A stretch of 64,000 nucleotides of DNA from Microbulbifer celer. GTDB lineage: Bacteria; Pseudomonadota; Gammaproteobacteria; Pseudomonadales; Cellvibrionaceae. Within the stretch, counting starts at the first letter, position 1. Each line of letters begins with the position of its first letter. The position numbers and the translations under genes were made by a program. Below are positions 15,641 to 25,461 of this stretch, one piece after another. Below the pieces are notes generated by a model, which saw nothing but the letters and a program-made list of their open reading frames with translations, was not told the DNA's origin and made no database searches. The stretch is taken from the NCBI RefSeq assembly GCF_020991125.1, contig NZ_CP087715.1:1143501-1207500 (forward strand), written 5' to 3'.

Positions 15641-17083
15641 TTATTCGGGCAGCTGAATGGATTTCAGTTCAATAAACTCGTCCAGGCCGGCTTCGCCGAA
15701 CTCGCGCCCGTTGCCGGAACGCTTGTAACCGCCAAAGGGGGCTTCGTAATTGAAGTCGCCACCGTTGACGAAGCAGAGACCGGCTTCGATGCGGCGGGCG
15801 ACGAGCATGGCGCTGTCGGTATCCTTGGCCCAGACGCCACTGGAGAGGCCGTATTCGGTGTCGTTGGCTATGGCGATGGCTTCGTCCATGTCTTTGTAGG
15901 GGATCATGCAGGTGACGGGGCCGAAGATTTCTTCGCGGGCGATGGTCATGTCGTTGGTGACGTTGGCGAATACTGTGGGTTTGACGTAAAAGCCTTTGGG
16001 GAAGGCTTCCGGGGTCTCGTCACCGCCGGTGACCAGGCGTGCACCTTCTTCGATGCCCTTGTTGATGTACCCGCGCACGATGTCGCGCTGGCGGGCGGAG
16101 CTGAGGGGACCCATAAAATCATCGGCACCGGTGCCGATGGCGGTTTCTTCGGCCACCTGTTTGGCGATGGTGACGGCTTCTTCGTAGCGATCGGCGGGCA
16201 CCAGCATGCGGGTCAGCGCGGTGCAGGTCTGGCCACTATTGATGAATACGTCTTCGCAACCCCAGCGTACTGCGGCTTCCAGGTCTGCGTCGGGGGTGAT
16301 GATGAAGGGAGATTTACCGCCCAGCTCCTGAGTGACCCGTTTGACGGTGGGAGCGGCATTTTTCGCGACTTCGATACCGGCGCGGGTAGAGCCGGTGAAG
16401 GAGACCATGTCGATATCCTCATGGGCAGACAGCGCCGCACCCACGATCGGCCCGGGGCCCGGTACCAGGTTGAATACACCGGCGGGCAAGCCGGCGGCGT
16501 CAATAATTTCTGCCATCACGTAATCCTGCAGCGGCGTGATTTCAGAGGGCTTCTGGATCATGGTGCAGCCTGCGGCCAGCGCCGGGGCGACCTTGCCGAC
16601 GAACTGGTGCAGCGGGTAATTCCAGGGCGTGATGAAACCGCAGACGCCCACCGGCTCGCGCAGTACCACCGAGTGTGCGGCTTTCTCGGTCTTTTCCATC
16701 TGCTCGGCGCGGTCGGCGTAGTAGCGCATGGCATAAATGGGGCCGTCCACATGCAGCCATTCGGTAATATGTGCGGGGCAGCCCAGTGCCAGGGATACGG
16801 CTTCAATCAGATCCTGCTTGCGTGCTTCCATGCCATCGGCAATGGCGTGCATCAGTGCCTGGCGTTTTGCCGCGCGGCTTTTACCCCAATCTTTGAAAGC
16901 GGCCCGGGCGGCGGCGACGGCGTTGTCTACGTCAGCCGCGGTTCCCTGTACCACTTCACACAGGGTTTCTTCAGTGGCGGGGTTGATGACCGGGTGCAGC
17001 TCGCCGCCTTTTGAGCCTTGCCATTCGCCGTTGATGTAGAGTTTTTGGGTGTGGAGTTTGCTCAAATCCATGGTTGTTTCCAT
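15641..17083 (-). CDS. NAD(P)-dependent aldehyde dehydrogenase
   Basis: A 480-residue member of the aldehyde dehydrogenase superfamily. The catalytic Cys is in F-I-N-S-G-Q-T-C, the general base Glu in Q-E-L-G-G-K-S-P, the nucleotide-binding F-T-G-S-T-R-A-G is present, and the end has the conserved [13 protein letters not shown]. Its substrate cannot be read from the sequence. The 95-base gap to the ThDP decarboxylase gene suggests it oxidises that enzyme's aldehyde product, possibly 4-guanidinobutyraldehyde. ATG 17083 or the in-frame ATG four codons later could be the start. Confidence 0.92.
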   Translation of the reverse strand: METTMDLSKLHTQKLYINGEWQGSKGGELHPVINPATEETLCEVVQGTAADVDNAVAAARAAFKDWGKSRAAKRQALMHAIADGMEARKQDLIEAVSLALGCPAHITEWLHVDGPIYAMRYYADRAEQMEKTEKAAHSVVLREPVGVCGFITPWNYPLHQFVGKVAPALAAGCTMIQKPSEITPLQDYVMAEIIDAAGLPAGVFNLVPGPGPIVGAALSAHEDIDMVSFTGSTRAGIEVAKNAAPTVKRVTQELGGKSPFIITPDADLEAAVRWGCEDVFINSGQTCTALTRMLVPADRYEEAVTIAKQVAEETAIGTGADDFMGPLSSARQRDIVRGYINKGIEEGARLVTGGDETPEAFPKGFYVKPTVFANVTNDMTIAREEIFGPVTCMIPYKDMDEAIAIANDTEYGLSSGVWAKDTDSAMLVARRIEAGLCFVNGGDFNYEAPFGGYKRSGNGREFGEAGLDEFIELKSIQLPE

Positions 17084-17178
17084 TGCATGGTTGTGTTCAT
17101 TGGTCGTTGGGTTTCCCCGGCCCTGATTTCAGGTCGGGGGAAATGACAGATTCTTGACTGTCTATATAACGTAATCGC

Positions 17179-18798
17179 TCAGGGCACCGTGATTTCGATG
17201 ACCGTGGGCGTGGTGCGTTTCCAGGCCCCAGCAACGGCGCTGCCCAGCTGTTCCGGTTTATCAATCCGACATCCCTCTGCACCGAAGGCTTTCGCCAGCG
17301 CAACGAAGTCCGGCGTCTGCAGGTTGACACCTTCCTGTGCCACGGCAGCCTCGTCCATAAAGTCGCGAATTTCTCCGTAACCGCTGTTATTCCACACCAG
17401 GATCGGCAGTGCGAGTTTCTGTTCCACTGCCGCGGCCAGTTCTCCCAGTGTGAACATGATACCGCCATCACCGATCAGCCCGATGACCGGGCGGGAACCG
17501 GAAAGGGCGGCACCGACGGCGGCGGGCAGGGCAAACCCCAGGGTGCCATAGCCGGTTGTGCAGGTAATATGGCTGCGCGGTTGGTACAGGGGCAGGGCAT
17601 GGTTGGTGTTGTAGGCCAACTGTGTAGAGTCGGTGACCAGAATGCCGTCTTCCGGCAGCGCCTCCCGCAGCGCCTGTACCCAGGGGAAGCGCGCTTCGGA
17701 TCCCGGCCACCACTCCTGGCGACAGCCGTCGATTATCTGCGCCAGTTCGTCACTGGTAGCCTGGTTTTTCTGCGGATTGGCCTCCGGCAGGGTCAGGTTC
17801 AGTTGTTCCAGAACGGCCTTTGCATCGCCGCAGATCCCCAGGTCGGGATTGGCGTTGCACACCAGTTGTGCGGGATCAATATCTACCCGGATCAGGCGGC
17901 CGCCAAAGCGGTAATTTTCCCGCGCCAGGTTGCGATCGGTTTCTGCCAGCTCCGTGGCTATGGCGATCACCACGTCGGCATTCTCGATGCGCTCGCGCAC
18001 ACCGGAAAAGCTCAGGTTGGCGCCGCCACAGAGGGGGTGGCGTTCATCGACAATGCCCTTGGCCGCCAGCGACTGGAAAACGGGGGCGGAGAGCTTTTCC
18101 GCCAGCGCAGTAGCCTGGTCGCCGCAATGTTGGGCGCCACCGCCGAGGAGAATGACCGGGCGTTGTGCTTCTCCCAGCCACTGGGCTGCAGTGGCGATGG
18201 TGTCGCCATTGCACCCCGGCAACGCCGGTGCTGGGGCCGCTTTGTAATCCTTCAGGTTGCCGGGCATTTCCGCAGGGAACAGGTCGATGGGAATTTCGAT
18301 ATGTACCGGGCCGGGACGGCCTGCACGCATCATCTGGAAGGCGCGCGCCAGTACTTCCGGTAGCTGTTCGGCGCTGCTCAGGGTGTGCTGCCAGATACAG
18401 AAGCCGCGGCTGACATCCTGCTGGCGCGGCAACTCGTGCAAACGGCCGCGGCCCATGCCCAGATCTTCGCGACGGTTGACCGCGCTGATGACCAGCATGG
18501 GAATGGAGTCGGAATACGCCTGAGCCATAGCGGTGGCGGCGTTGGTGACGCCGGGACCGGTGATCAAAAAGCAGACACCGGGCTTGCCGCTGGCACGGGC
18601 ATAGCCGTCAGCCATAAATGCGGCACCTTGTTCGTGGCGCGGTGTGATATGGGTCAGGCCACTGCCGGGCAGGCCGCGGTAGAGTTCGATGGTATGTACA
18701 CCGGGAATACCGAATACGGTATCCACATCGTACTGGCGCAGCAGGTGCATCAGTACCTGGGCGCAGCTGGGGCGGTTGCCAGTCTGTACAGAAGACAT
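17179..18798 (-). CDS. aruI: ThDP-dependent decarboxylase, probable 5-guanidino-2-oxopentanoate decarboxylase
   Basis: An acetolactate synthase-fold enzyme of 539 residues. The cofactor-activating Glu is in P-R-H-E-Q-G-A-A-F-M-A-D-G-Y-A-R, and the ThDP/Mg motif is G-D-G-G-I-M-F-T followed by the closing N-N. The start F-G-I-P-G-V-H-T-I-E-L-Y-R-G-L resembles AruI, which decarboxylates the 2-oxoacid of arginine in the arginine transaminase pathway. The adjacent aldehyde dehydrogenase fits the next step. No transaminase is nearby, so the assignment is moderate. ATG 18798 follows AGGAA and matches the family start; the open frame continues 96 codons upstream, but those residues look unrelated. 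Confidence 0.7.
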   Translation of the reverse strand: MSSVQTGNRPSCAQVLMHLLRQYDVDTVFGIPGVHTIELYRGLPGSGLTHITPRHEQGAAFMADGYARASGKPGVCFLITGPGVTNAATAMAQAYSDSIPMLVISAVNRREDLGMGRGRLHELPRQQDVSRGFCIWQHTLSSAEQLPEVLARAFQMMRAGRPGPVHIEIPIDLFPAEMPGNLKDYKAAPAPALPGCNGDTIATAAQWLGEAQRPVILLGGGAQHCGDQATALAEKLSAPVFQSLAAKGIVDERHPLCGGANLSFSGVRERIENADVVIAIATELAETDRNLARENYRFGGRLIRVDIDPAQLVCNANPDLGICGDAKAVLEQLNLTLPEANPQKNQATSDELAQIIDGCRQEWWPGSEARFPWVQALREALPEDGILVTDSTQLAYNTNHALPLYQPRSHITCTTGYGTLGFALPAAVGAALSGSRPVIGLIGDGGIMFTLGELAAAVEQKLALPILVWNNSGYGEIRDFMDEAAVAQEGVNLQTPDFVALAKAFGAEGCRIDKPEQLGSAVAGAWKRTTPTVIEITVP

Positions 18799-19113
18799 TC
18801 GTTGTTCCTGTTGTGCGGGGCCCGGTGGGCAGGCCCGGTCTCCAAGTTGTAGTTCAATCTGGTGATCGGAGGCTAGCCGGCCACGATCGGCGCCGCAAGC
18901 GCCCGCAGAGTCTGCTCCCTGGCGGGTAAAAACGCAGGAAAATTGAGATGCCGGCAGTGTCGCCACAGGAAATTTGCAATCTGGCCGTAAAATTTTTCGG
19001 GCGGTGACAGGCTGAGTTTTGCGGGTTTGCCAAGTGCCGTGGTTCCAGTCGGCAAAAATGTGATTCAATGGCGGCAATTCAAACAATAAATCTCTTTATG
19101 TTCAGGGGGAACA
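18799..19113. other. Divergent intergenic region
   Basis: About 315 bases between the decarboxylase (minus) and hscC-like (plus) starts. A GC-rich hairpin GGCCCGG...CAGGCCCGG lies near 18818. I see no gene or known operator. Confidence 0.55.
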
Positions 19114-20805
19114 ATGGCGATTATTGGCATCGATCTGGGCACCACCAACAGTGCCTGCGGCATCTTGACCGACGACGGCGTAAAACTGGTGCCCAACCGT
19201 CTTGGGGATGTGCTTACACCTTCGGTAGTTGGCCTGGATGACACCGGGGAACTGGTCGTCGGCAAGACGGCCAAGCAGCGTCTGATCAACCACAGTGATC
19301 GCACCGTTGCGGCTTTCAAACGTCTGATGGGCACCGATCACAAGATCAAGCTCGGTAAACAGTTATTCAGCGCAACCGAACTCTCTGCGCTGGTGCTGCG
19401 TTCTCTCAAAGAAGATGCGGAGGCCCTGCTGGGAGAAGCGGTTACCGAGGCGGTGATCAGCGTGCCCGCCTATTTCAATGATAACCAGCGCCATGCTACC
19501 AAGCTTGCCGGCGAACTGGCGGGGTTGAAAGTCGAACGCTTGATCAATGAGCCCACGGCGGCGGCGATAGCCTATGGCCTGCATGAAAAACGCGAGGGCA
19601 ACTTCCTGATTCTGGATATGGGGGGCGGTACCTTCGATGTCTCCATCCTGGAATTTTTTGACGGCATCATGGAAGTGCACGCCAGTGCCGGCGATAACTT
19701 CCTCGGCGGCGAGGATTTCGTCGAGGCCATGATGGATGGCGTGCTGAAAGAGCTGGAAATTGAAAAGACCGCTCTGTCGCCGCGCCAGCAGCAGAGCTTG
19801 TATATGCAGATGGAGTCGGTTAAACGCCGGATCGGTCAGCAACCGGAACAGCGCGTGGAGCTGGAACTGGGGAAAGATAAGGTCCAATGGGTGGCGACTG
19901 CGGCCTGGTTTGAACAAATTGCGACGCCGTTGCTGTTGCGTGCCAAACGCCCGATCGAGCGGGCCATGCGCGATGCAGACATGCCGCCGCAGACGATCGA
20001 TGAAGTGGTATTGGTGGGTGGCTCGACCCGCATGGGGCTGTTCCGCTCGGTAGTAGGGCGGATGTTCGGCCGCCTGCCTTCCTGCCATCTGGACCCGGAT
20101 ACGGTGGTAGCCATGGGCGCTGCGATCCAGGCGGGACTGAAAACCCGCGACGCGGCGCTGGACGATATCGTACTCACCGACGTGTGTCCCTACACCCTGG
20201 GCACGGGCATCATCAACGAAGACAGCCCCGGTCAGGGCGAGTATTTCCTGCCCATCATCGAGCGCAATACCGTGGTGCCGATCAGTGTGGTGCGCCAGGT
20301 GTGCACGGCCAGTGACAATCAGACCGAACTGCGGGTGGATGTTTACCAGGGCGAGAATCGCCTGGTGAAGAAAAATGTGTACCTGGGAGAGTTGAGCGTT
20401 CCGGTACCCAAAGGCCCGCGCGGTAAAGAAACCGTGGATATCCGCTACAGCTACGATATGAATGGTCTGCTGGAAGTGGATGTCACTGTGGTTTCCACCG
20501 GTAAAACCTACAACAAGCTGATTGAATTCACTCCTGGCGCCCTGAATGCGTCGGAAAAAGCCAAGGCGCTGGAAAAGCTGGCGGCGCTGAAATTCCACCC
20601 CCGCGACGATGAGGCCAACCGGGCGCTGATAGCCCGCGGCGAGCGCCTGTACGAAGCCAGTCTTGGCGATCAGCGGGAATTTATTGCCCGCGCACTGGGT
20701 GAGTTCGACAAAGTTTTGGACGGTCAGAACCCCGCAGAAATCGTCAAGGCCCGCACTCGCCTGGGAGAGCTGCTCGATCAATTCGACGGTGAGGACTGGA
20801 TCTGA
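19114..20805 (+). CDS. hscC: Hsp70-family chaperone, HscC type
   Basis: A 563-residue Hsp70, shorter than DnaK (about 640) and close to Escherichia coli HscC (556). The ATPase domain (1 to about 370) starts G-I-D-L-G-T-T-N-S and has L-I-N-E-P-T-A-A-A-I-A-Y-G, D-M-G-G-G-T-F-D-V-S and V-L-V-G-G-S-T-R-M. The substrate domain follows and the helical lid is short. ATG 19114 follows CAGGGGGAACA. Its stop overlaps the start of a J-domain membrane protein gene (TGATG), so the two are surely a chaperone/co-chaperone pair, as hscC and the djl genes are neighbours in Escherichia coli. Clients are unknown. Confidence 0.92.
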   Translation: MAIIGIDLGTTNSACGILTDDGVKLVPNRLGDVLTPSVVGLDDTGELVVGKTAKQRLINHSDRTVAAFKRLMGTDHKIKLGKQLFSATELSALVLRSLKEDAEALLGEAVTEAVISVPAYFNDNQRHATKLAGELAGLKVERLINEPTAAAIAYGLHEKREGNFLILDMGGGTFDVSILEFFDGIMEVHASAGDNFLGGEDFVEAMMDGVLKELEIEKTALSPRQQQSLYMQMESVKRRIGQQPEQRVELELGKDKVQWVATAAWFEQIATPLLLRAKRPIERAMRDADMPPQTIDEVVLVGGSTRMGLFRSVVGRMFGRLPSCHLDPDTVVAMGAAIQAGLKTRDAALDDIVLTDVCPYTLGTGIINEDSPGQGEYFLPIIERNTVVPISVVRQVCTASDNQTELRVDVYQGENRLVKKNVYLGELSVPVPKGPRGKETVDIRYSYDMNGLLEVDVTVVSTGKTYNKLIEFTPGALNASEKAKALEKLAALKFHPRDDEANRALIARGERLYEASLGDQREFIARALGEFDKVLDGQNPAEIVKARTRLGELLDQFDGEDWI

Positions 20806-22121
20806 TGAACCCCTGGCAGGTACTGGGCATTGAGGCCTGTGATGATCCGCGCGCGGTGAAGCGGGCCTATGCCAAGCAACTGAAGCAAAACCGACCGGAT
20901 GAAAAGCCAGAGGCCTTCCAGCAGCTGCACACCGCCTACAAGCAGGCGCTGCACATGGCGCGTTCCCGCGCTCAGCAACGGGAAGCGGTGGCAGAACCGG
21001 CAGCCGAACCCGTAGCCGAGCCGCAAGCGGTGGAAGTCAGTACAGCGGAGTTACCGCCAAATGCGGTAGAGGTAACTGAACCCGACGCCCGGCGCACTGG
21101 GCACACACACCAGGAGGTGATCAACGACGAAGGAGCCATCAGCGAGCCGAAAAGTGCCATCAGCGAGCCGAAAAATGCCGACAGTCTGCAACAAGACACC
21201 GACAGCGTAGAGCAAGAAGCTATTCGTGTCAGAGAAGACGCGGCACGGCAGCTGCGGATCGACGAATACCGCCGGGTGTTGGCACAGGTCGATGCACTGC
21301 TTGAAAAGCGGCTACAACTTAATCAGGAAGCGCGGTGGCATTTTCTCGCTGAGTCGCCCTATATGCTGGAAGACGAGTACAACTGGAACCTGGGGCTCGC
21401 GGTCTTTGAACGGTTTGCCCGGTTCAATGAAGCTGCCGCGGCGCGCAAGGGAAAATATCAAACCTGTATCACCGATAACATCATCGGTTACTGCGACCAG
21501 TTGTTTGGTTGGACCGGCAACGCGGCGGCGTATTATCGGGAATTTGACGAAGATCTCGCCGATCGCATCTTTGATGCCGTCCAGGAGGAGTCTTCCGAGC
21601 ACGATCCCACCGCGGGCATTCGCGGTGGTAGCAAGCTGGTGCGGCAAAAGCCGAAAGTGGTTACCGATCGACTGGAACAGTACTTTTTTGGCAGCCTGTT
21701 GGGACGTGCATTGGCTGTGGTACTGGATATCGCGCTGATTCACCTGATGATCGGCGTGGTGGCCACTGCAGTGATCATGAGAGTCTCGGGGCAGTCCGAA
21801 ACTGATGCCACTTTCACCGGCTTTCTGGTTTCCGGGAGCATTTTCCTGGTGGCTACCTGGTTGGCAGAGTGCTCAAGCTGGCAGACAACGCCGGGGAAAT
21901 GGTTACTCGGTTACCGGGTGACGGACAAGAACTTCCAGCGGGTGGGGTATCTGCATGGCCTTTGGCGCACCCTCAGTTTTACCCTGATTGTACCTACGTT
22001 CAAGATCGGATGGCTGATCAACTGCTTTCTCAGCGGCAACCTGTTACATGACCGTATGAGTCGAACTTATGTCATCAATTATCGTAAGAGCCGCGAGGAA
22101 TATCTGCGTCGACAGAAGTAG
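20805..22121 (+). CDS. J-domain and RDD-domain membrane protein, HscC partner (DjlB/DjlC-like)
   Basis: A 438-residue protein. Residues 1-50 form a J-like domain (N-P-W-Q-V-L-G-I, then K-R-A-Y-A-K-Q-L-K-Q), but the loop reads R-P-D instead of the canonical H-P-D. A low-complexity acidic linker follows, with P-A-A-E-P-V-A-E-P and two tandem copies of S-E-P-K-(S/N)-A. A central helical region leads to a C-terminal RDD domain with several membrane segments (about 285-425, including T-P-G-K-W-L-L-G-Y-R-V-T-D). It is translationally coupled to hscC and probably recruits that Hsp70 to the inner membrane. The altered tripeptide may reflect a specialised pairing. Confidence 0.85.
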   Translation: MNPWQVLGIEACDDPRAVKRAYAKQLKQNRPDEKPEAFQQLHTAYKQALHMARSRAQQREAVAEPAAEPVAEPQAVEVSTAELPPNAVEVTEPDARRTGHTHQEVINDEGAISEPKSAISEPKNADSLQQDTDSVEQEAIRVREDAARQLRIDEYRRVLAQVDALLEKRLQLNQEARWHFLAESPYMLEDEYNWNLGLAVFERFARFNEAAAARKGKYQTCITDNIIGYCDQLFGWTGNAAAYYREFDEDLADRIFDAVQEESSEHDPTAGIRGGSKLVRQKPKVVTDRLEQYFFGSLLGRALAVVLDIALIHLMIGVVATAVIMRVSGQSETDATFTGFLVSGSIFLVATWLAECSSWQTTPGKWLLGYRVTDKNFQRVGYLHGLWRTLSFTLIVPTFKIGWLINCFLSGNLLHDRMSRTYVINYRKSREEYLRRQK

Positions 22122-22286
22122 TTGTGGGGAGCTGAGTTGGCGATCTGAGTTGGGGAAAATCACCAGGTTAACGTGAAAATACCCTGAGGCTTAAAATACC
22201 CTATAGAGGGACGAGGCATTGGGGTTGGTTGCGTAACTGCGTAAACTTCCCCTGCATGATAGAACAGTTTTAAAGGATAGACAGCG

Positions 22287-22925
22287 ATGGAAATTGATCA
22301 GTGGCGCCGCGAGTACTTACATGGTGGTCTGCAGCGAAGTGATTTGTCGGCAGATCCGATCAGTCAATTCGACCTGTGGCTGCAGGAGGTCGTTAAAGCG
22401 GATATTTCAGACCCCAGTGCCATGTGCCTCAGTACAGCCGATGCCAGTGGGCAGCCTTCCCAGCGCATCGTGCTGCTGAAGGGGTTCGACGCGCGCGGGT
22501 TTGTTTTTTACACCAACCTGAAAAGCCAGAAAGCCTGGGATATCACCGCCAACCCCAGGGTATCGCTATTGTTCCCCTGGCACTTTCTGGACCGCCAGGT
22601 CATTGTGCGCGGCCAGGCCACACTCCTCGATGGCGCTGAGGCCGATCAGTATTTTGCCTCGCGCCCGCGGGAAAGCCAGATTGCCGCCTGGGCCTCCCAC
22701 CAGAGTGATGCCATCGTTTCCCGCGAGGTATTGGAAAAACAGTTCGAGACCTTTCAGGCACAGTTTGAGGGGCAGGACGTGCCGCGGCCGGAATTCTGGG
22801 GTGGCTATCGAATAGTGCCGCACGCGGTGGAGTTCTGGCAGGGGCGTGCGTCACGTCTGCACGACCGCTTTGTCTACCGCGCGCTGGACGATGGAAAGTG
22901 GCAGATCGAACGCCTGAGCCCCTGA
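22287..22925 (+). CDS. pdxH: Pyridoxamine 5'-phosphate oxidase
   Basis: An FMN enzyme of 212 residues that oxidises pyridoxine or pyridoxamine 5'-phosphate to PLP, the last step of B6 synthesis and salvage. Visible are S-Q-R-I-V-L-L-K-G-F-D (FMN site), F-Y-T-N-L-K-S-Q-K, S-R-P-R-E-S-Q-I-A-A-W-A-S and the C-terminal W-Q-I-E-R-L-S-P. The length is normal. ATG 22287 follows AAAGGATAG. It stands alone between convergent neighbours. PdxJ is encoded at 58943, so both ends of the DXP-dependent B6 route are in this window. Confidence 0.96.
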   Translation: MEIDQWRREYLHGGLQRSDLSADPISQFDLWLQEVVKADISDPSAMCLSTADASGQPSQRIVLLKGFDARGFVFYTNLKSQKAWDITANPRVSLLFPWHFLDRQVIVRGQATLLDGAEADQYFASRPRESQIAAWASHQSDAIVSREVLEKQFETFQAQFEGQDVPRPEFWGGYRIVPHAVEFWQGRASRLHDRFVYRALDDGKWQIERLSP

Positions 22926-22946
22926 TCCTCGTCAAGCCTGAGTAAC

Positions 22947-24068
22947 CTAAGCCCGAATAAACCGCTGGGTGTGGTAGTCGGTGCTGCCGAAAAGATACTG
23001 GATGCTGGTCAGCCGCTTGAACAGGTGGGCCACGTCCAGTTCATCGGTGACGCCGATACCGCCATGAATCTGTACCGCTTCCTGTCCTACTTTGCGCGCT
23101 GCCTTTCCAATACGGCTTTTGGCCGCCGAAACCGCCCTGGGCGCACAGCCTTCATTCTCATCCAGTTGCATTGCTGCCATCATCAGTATCGAACGCGCCT
23201 GCTGACATTCGATAAACATATCGGCCATGCGGTGTTGCAGCGCCTGGAAGCTGGAGAGACTGACACCAAACTGTTTGCGGGTACGGGTGTATTCGAGGGT
23301 TTTCTCAAGCGCGCTTTCCATTGCGCCGACCGCTTCGGCACAGACGGCGAGGGTGGCGCGGTCAATGACCTTTTCAATCGTCGCCAGTGCGTCGCCCTCG
23401 GTTCCCAGTAAGTTGGCGCGGGGCACCCGCACACGATTGAATTTGATCTCTGCGGCGTTATGGCCGTCCACGGTTTTGTAGTGGGTGCGTGTCACACCCT
23501 CGGCATTCGCATCGACCAGCAACAGACTGATGCCCTCCTGGCCCTGCCCACCAGTGCGCACTGAGACCACCAGGGTATCGGCCGCCGCGCCGTTAATGAC
23601 CACGGTTTTGTGTCCGTCGACCAGGAACGCATCCCCGTCTTCACTGGCTGTAGTCGTCACACTGCTCAGATCAAATCGGCTCTGGGGTTCTGTGTAAGCA
23701 AACGCGAGTTGCAGGCTGCCCTCTATTAACGGCGTCAACCAGTCACTCTTTTGCGATTCGTTACCCGCTTCGGCGATCAGGCCACCGGCAAGTATCACAC
23801 TCGCCAGCAGGGGTTCTACCACCATACCTTTGCCAAATTCTTCCATCACCACGATCAGGTCAACCGCGGATCCGCCAAGGCCGCCGTCTTCTTCCCGAAA
23901 CGGCACCAGCAACCAGCCGAGCTCGGCAAATTGTTGCCAGTGCTTTCTATTAAATGGTTGGCTGCCTGTCACCGTTTGCTGGCGGGATTCAAAGGCATAA
24001 TCCTGGCGGATAAAGCGGGCCACGCTATCGCGCAGCAGCTGTTGTTCTTCACTGTAGGAAAAGTCCAT
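22947..24068 (-). CDS. Acyl-CoA dehydrogenase, small-subunit type (PimD-like)
   Basis: A 373-residue FAD-dependent acyl-CoA dehydrogenase. It starts M-D-F-S-Y-S-E-E-Q-Q-L-L-R-D-S-V, ends with Q-I-H-G-G-I-G-V-T-D-E, and resembles the small subunit of pimeloyl-CoA dehydrogenase. It follows a second, longer dehydrogenase gene by 15 bases on the same strand, so a hetero-oligomer is likely. The divergent crotonase/3-hydroxyacyl-CoA dehydrogenase gene completes a pim-like set for side-chain or dicarboxylate CoA thioesters. The exact substrate is unknown. Confidence 0.87.
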   Translation of the reverse strand: MDFSYSEEQQLLRDSVARFIRQDYAFESRQQTVTGSQPFNRKHWQQFAELGWLLVPFREEDGGLGGSAVDLIVVMEEFGKGMVVEPLLASVILAGGLIAEAGNESQKSDWLTPLIEGSLQLAFAYTEPQSRFDLSSVTTTASEDGDAFLVDGHKTVVINGAAADTLVVSVRTGGQGQEGISLLLVDANAEGVTRTHYKTVDGHNAAEIKFNRVRVPRANLLGTEGDALATIEKVIDRATLAVCAEAVGAMESALEKTLEYTRTRKQFGVSLSSFQALQHRMADMFIECQQARSILMMAAMQLDENEGCAPRAVSAAKSRIGKAARKVGQEAVQIHGGIGVTDELDVAHLFKRLTSIQYLFGSTDYHTQRFIRA

Positions 24069-24083
24069 GACCAGTTTCTCCGG

Positions 24084-25283
24084 TTACAGGCCCAGCACGG
24101 CCTTGCAGATAATATTTTTTTGAATTTCGTTGCTGCCGCCGTAAATTGAAGATTTACGGTTGTTGAAGTAGCGCAGCCAACTGTTGACTGCGTTATCGGT
24201 AGCGACTTTCTCGCCATCGAAGTCGTCTTCCAGTTGCCAGGGCACATACGGCATCCCCTGGCATGCGGCGATCTCTGCATGCAGCTCGTCAATGGCCTGG
24301 GCGACTTCGGTACCCTTGATTTTGAGAATGGAAGATTCCGGTCCCGGTGCCTGACCGGTGCGGATGGCATCCAGGGTGCGCAATTCGGTGTACTCCAGGG
24401 CCAGTAACTCGATTTCGATCTCTGCCAGCTTGTGCGCGAAGTGTGGGTTGTCCAGCAGTGTGCTGTCACCGTCCTGCGTCTCGGCCGCCAGATCGCGTGC
24501 GCGCTGTAACTGACAGCGGGACTGGGCGACCCGCGCGATATTGGTCCGCTCGTGGGTAAGCAGTACTTTGGCGTAAGTCCAACCTTTGCCTTCCTCGCCG
24601 ATCCGGTTTTCTACCGGTACCCGCACGTTATCGAAATGCACTTCGTTGACTTCCCGGTAACCGTCCAGAGTGAGGATGGGGGAGAGAGTGATTCCCGGAG
24701 TCTTCATATCGATCAGCAGGAAGCTGATGGCGGTCTGGTTCTTTTCTTCCGGCGCGCCGGTGCGTACCAGACAGAAAATCCAGTCCGCATACTGGGCGAG
24801 GGTGGTCCAGGTTTTGGTGCCGTTGACAATGTAGTGCTCACCATCCCGCTTTGCGGTGGTTTTCAGGGAGGCGAGGTCGGAGCCGGCGTTGGGCTCGGAG
24901 TAGCCCTGACACCACCACACGTTACTGGCCAGGATATCTGGCAGAAAACGCTGTTTCTGCTCCTCGTTGCCGTAGGTGAAGATGACCGGGGCCACCATTT
25001 TCATGCCGAAGGGAACCACCTCTGGCGCACCTGCCAGGGCGCACTCGGTATCGAAAATATTCTTTTCCGTTGCGCTCCAGCCGGTACCGCCATGCTCCAC
25101 AGGCCAGTTGGCGGCGGCCCACCCCTGCTTGTGCAGAATCTTCTGCCAGCGCACGGAATCCTCTCTATTCAGGTGCATGCCCAATAGTGTTTTTCGGCGG
25201 ATATCGTCCGGCAGATTTTGCTGGATAAATTCCCTGACCCGACTTCGGAACGCCTGTTCCTCAGGTGTATATGCGCTGTTCAC
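24084..25283 (-). CDS. Acyl-CoA dehydrogenase, large-subunit type (PimC-like)
   Basis: A 399-residue acyl-CoA dehydrogenase with the FAD-site W-C-Q-G-Y-S-E-P-N-A-G-S-D-L-A-S-L and V-N-G-T-K-T-W. Near the C-terminus, S-S-I-Y-G-G-S-N-E-I-Q-K-N-I replaces the Y-E-G loop that carries the catalytic Glu in medium-chain enzymes. This is common in large subunits of paired dehydrogenases, where the base is elsewhere or supplied by the partner. It is first in a two-gene operon with the PimD-like gene. ATG 25283 reads M-N-S-A-Y-T-P-E-E-Q-A-F-R, a normal family start. Confidence 0.88.
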   Translation of the reverse strand: MNSAYTPEEQAFRSRVREFIQQNLPDDIRRKTLLGMHLNREDSVRWQKILHKQGWAAANWPVEHGGTGWSATEKNIFDTECALAGAPEVVPFGMKMVAPVIFTYGNEEQKQRFLPDILASNVWWCQGYSEPNAGSDLASLKTTAKRDGEHYIVNGTKTWTTLAQYADWIFCLVRTGAPEEKNQTAISFLLIDMKTPGITLSPILTLDGYREVNEVHFDNVRVPVENRIGEEGKGWTYAKVLLTHERTNIARVAQSRCQLQRARDLAAETQDGDSTLLDNPHFAHKLAEIEIELLALEYTELRTLDAIRTGQAPGPESSILKIKGTEVAQAIDELHAEIAACQGMPYVPWQLEDDFDGEKVATDNAVNSWLRYFNNRKSSIYGGSNEIQKNIICKAVLGL

Positions 25284-25461
25284 GGCTCTTGGTCCCCTGT
25301 TAGTCCTATCAATAATTTGGCTGATTGCTGGTGATCAAGATTGGCTTCACACCGCGATAGATTCCACTACCAGGGGGGTAATGGCAGATCTGGAGGTAAG
25401 CCGTCACGATCTGGTTCAGTCAAATAACATTGTTAAAAACAAGTAGGGAAGGTAGGGCAGA

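Noticed and set aside
18799..19086. N-terminal extension of the ThDP decarboxylase by 96 residues
   Set aside because: The extra residues do not resemble the family or a targeting signal, and ATG 18798 has a good ribosome site and a standard start.
19363..20781. A long open frame (472 codons) antisense to the hscC-like gene
   Set aside because: The sense strand encodes a complete Hsp70. Long antisense frames are common in GC-rich genes; its composition is His/Gln/Arg-rich with no family motif.
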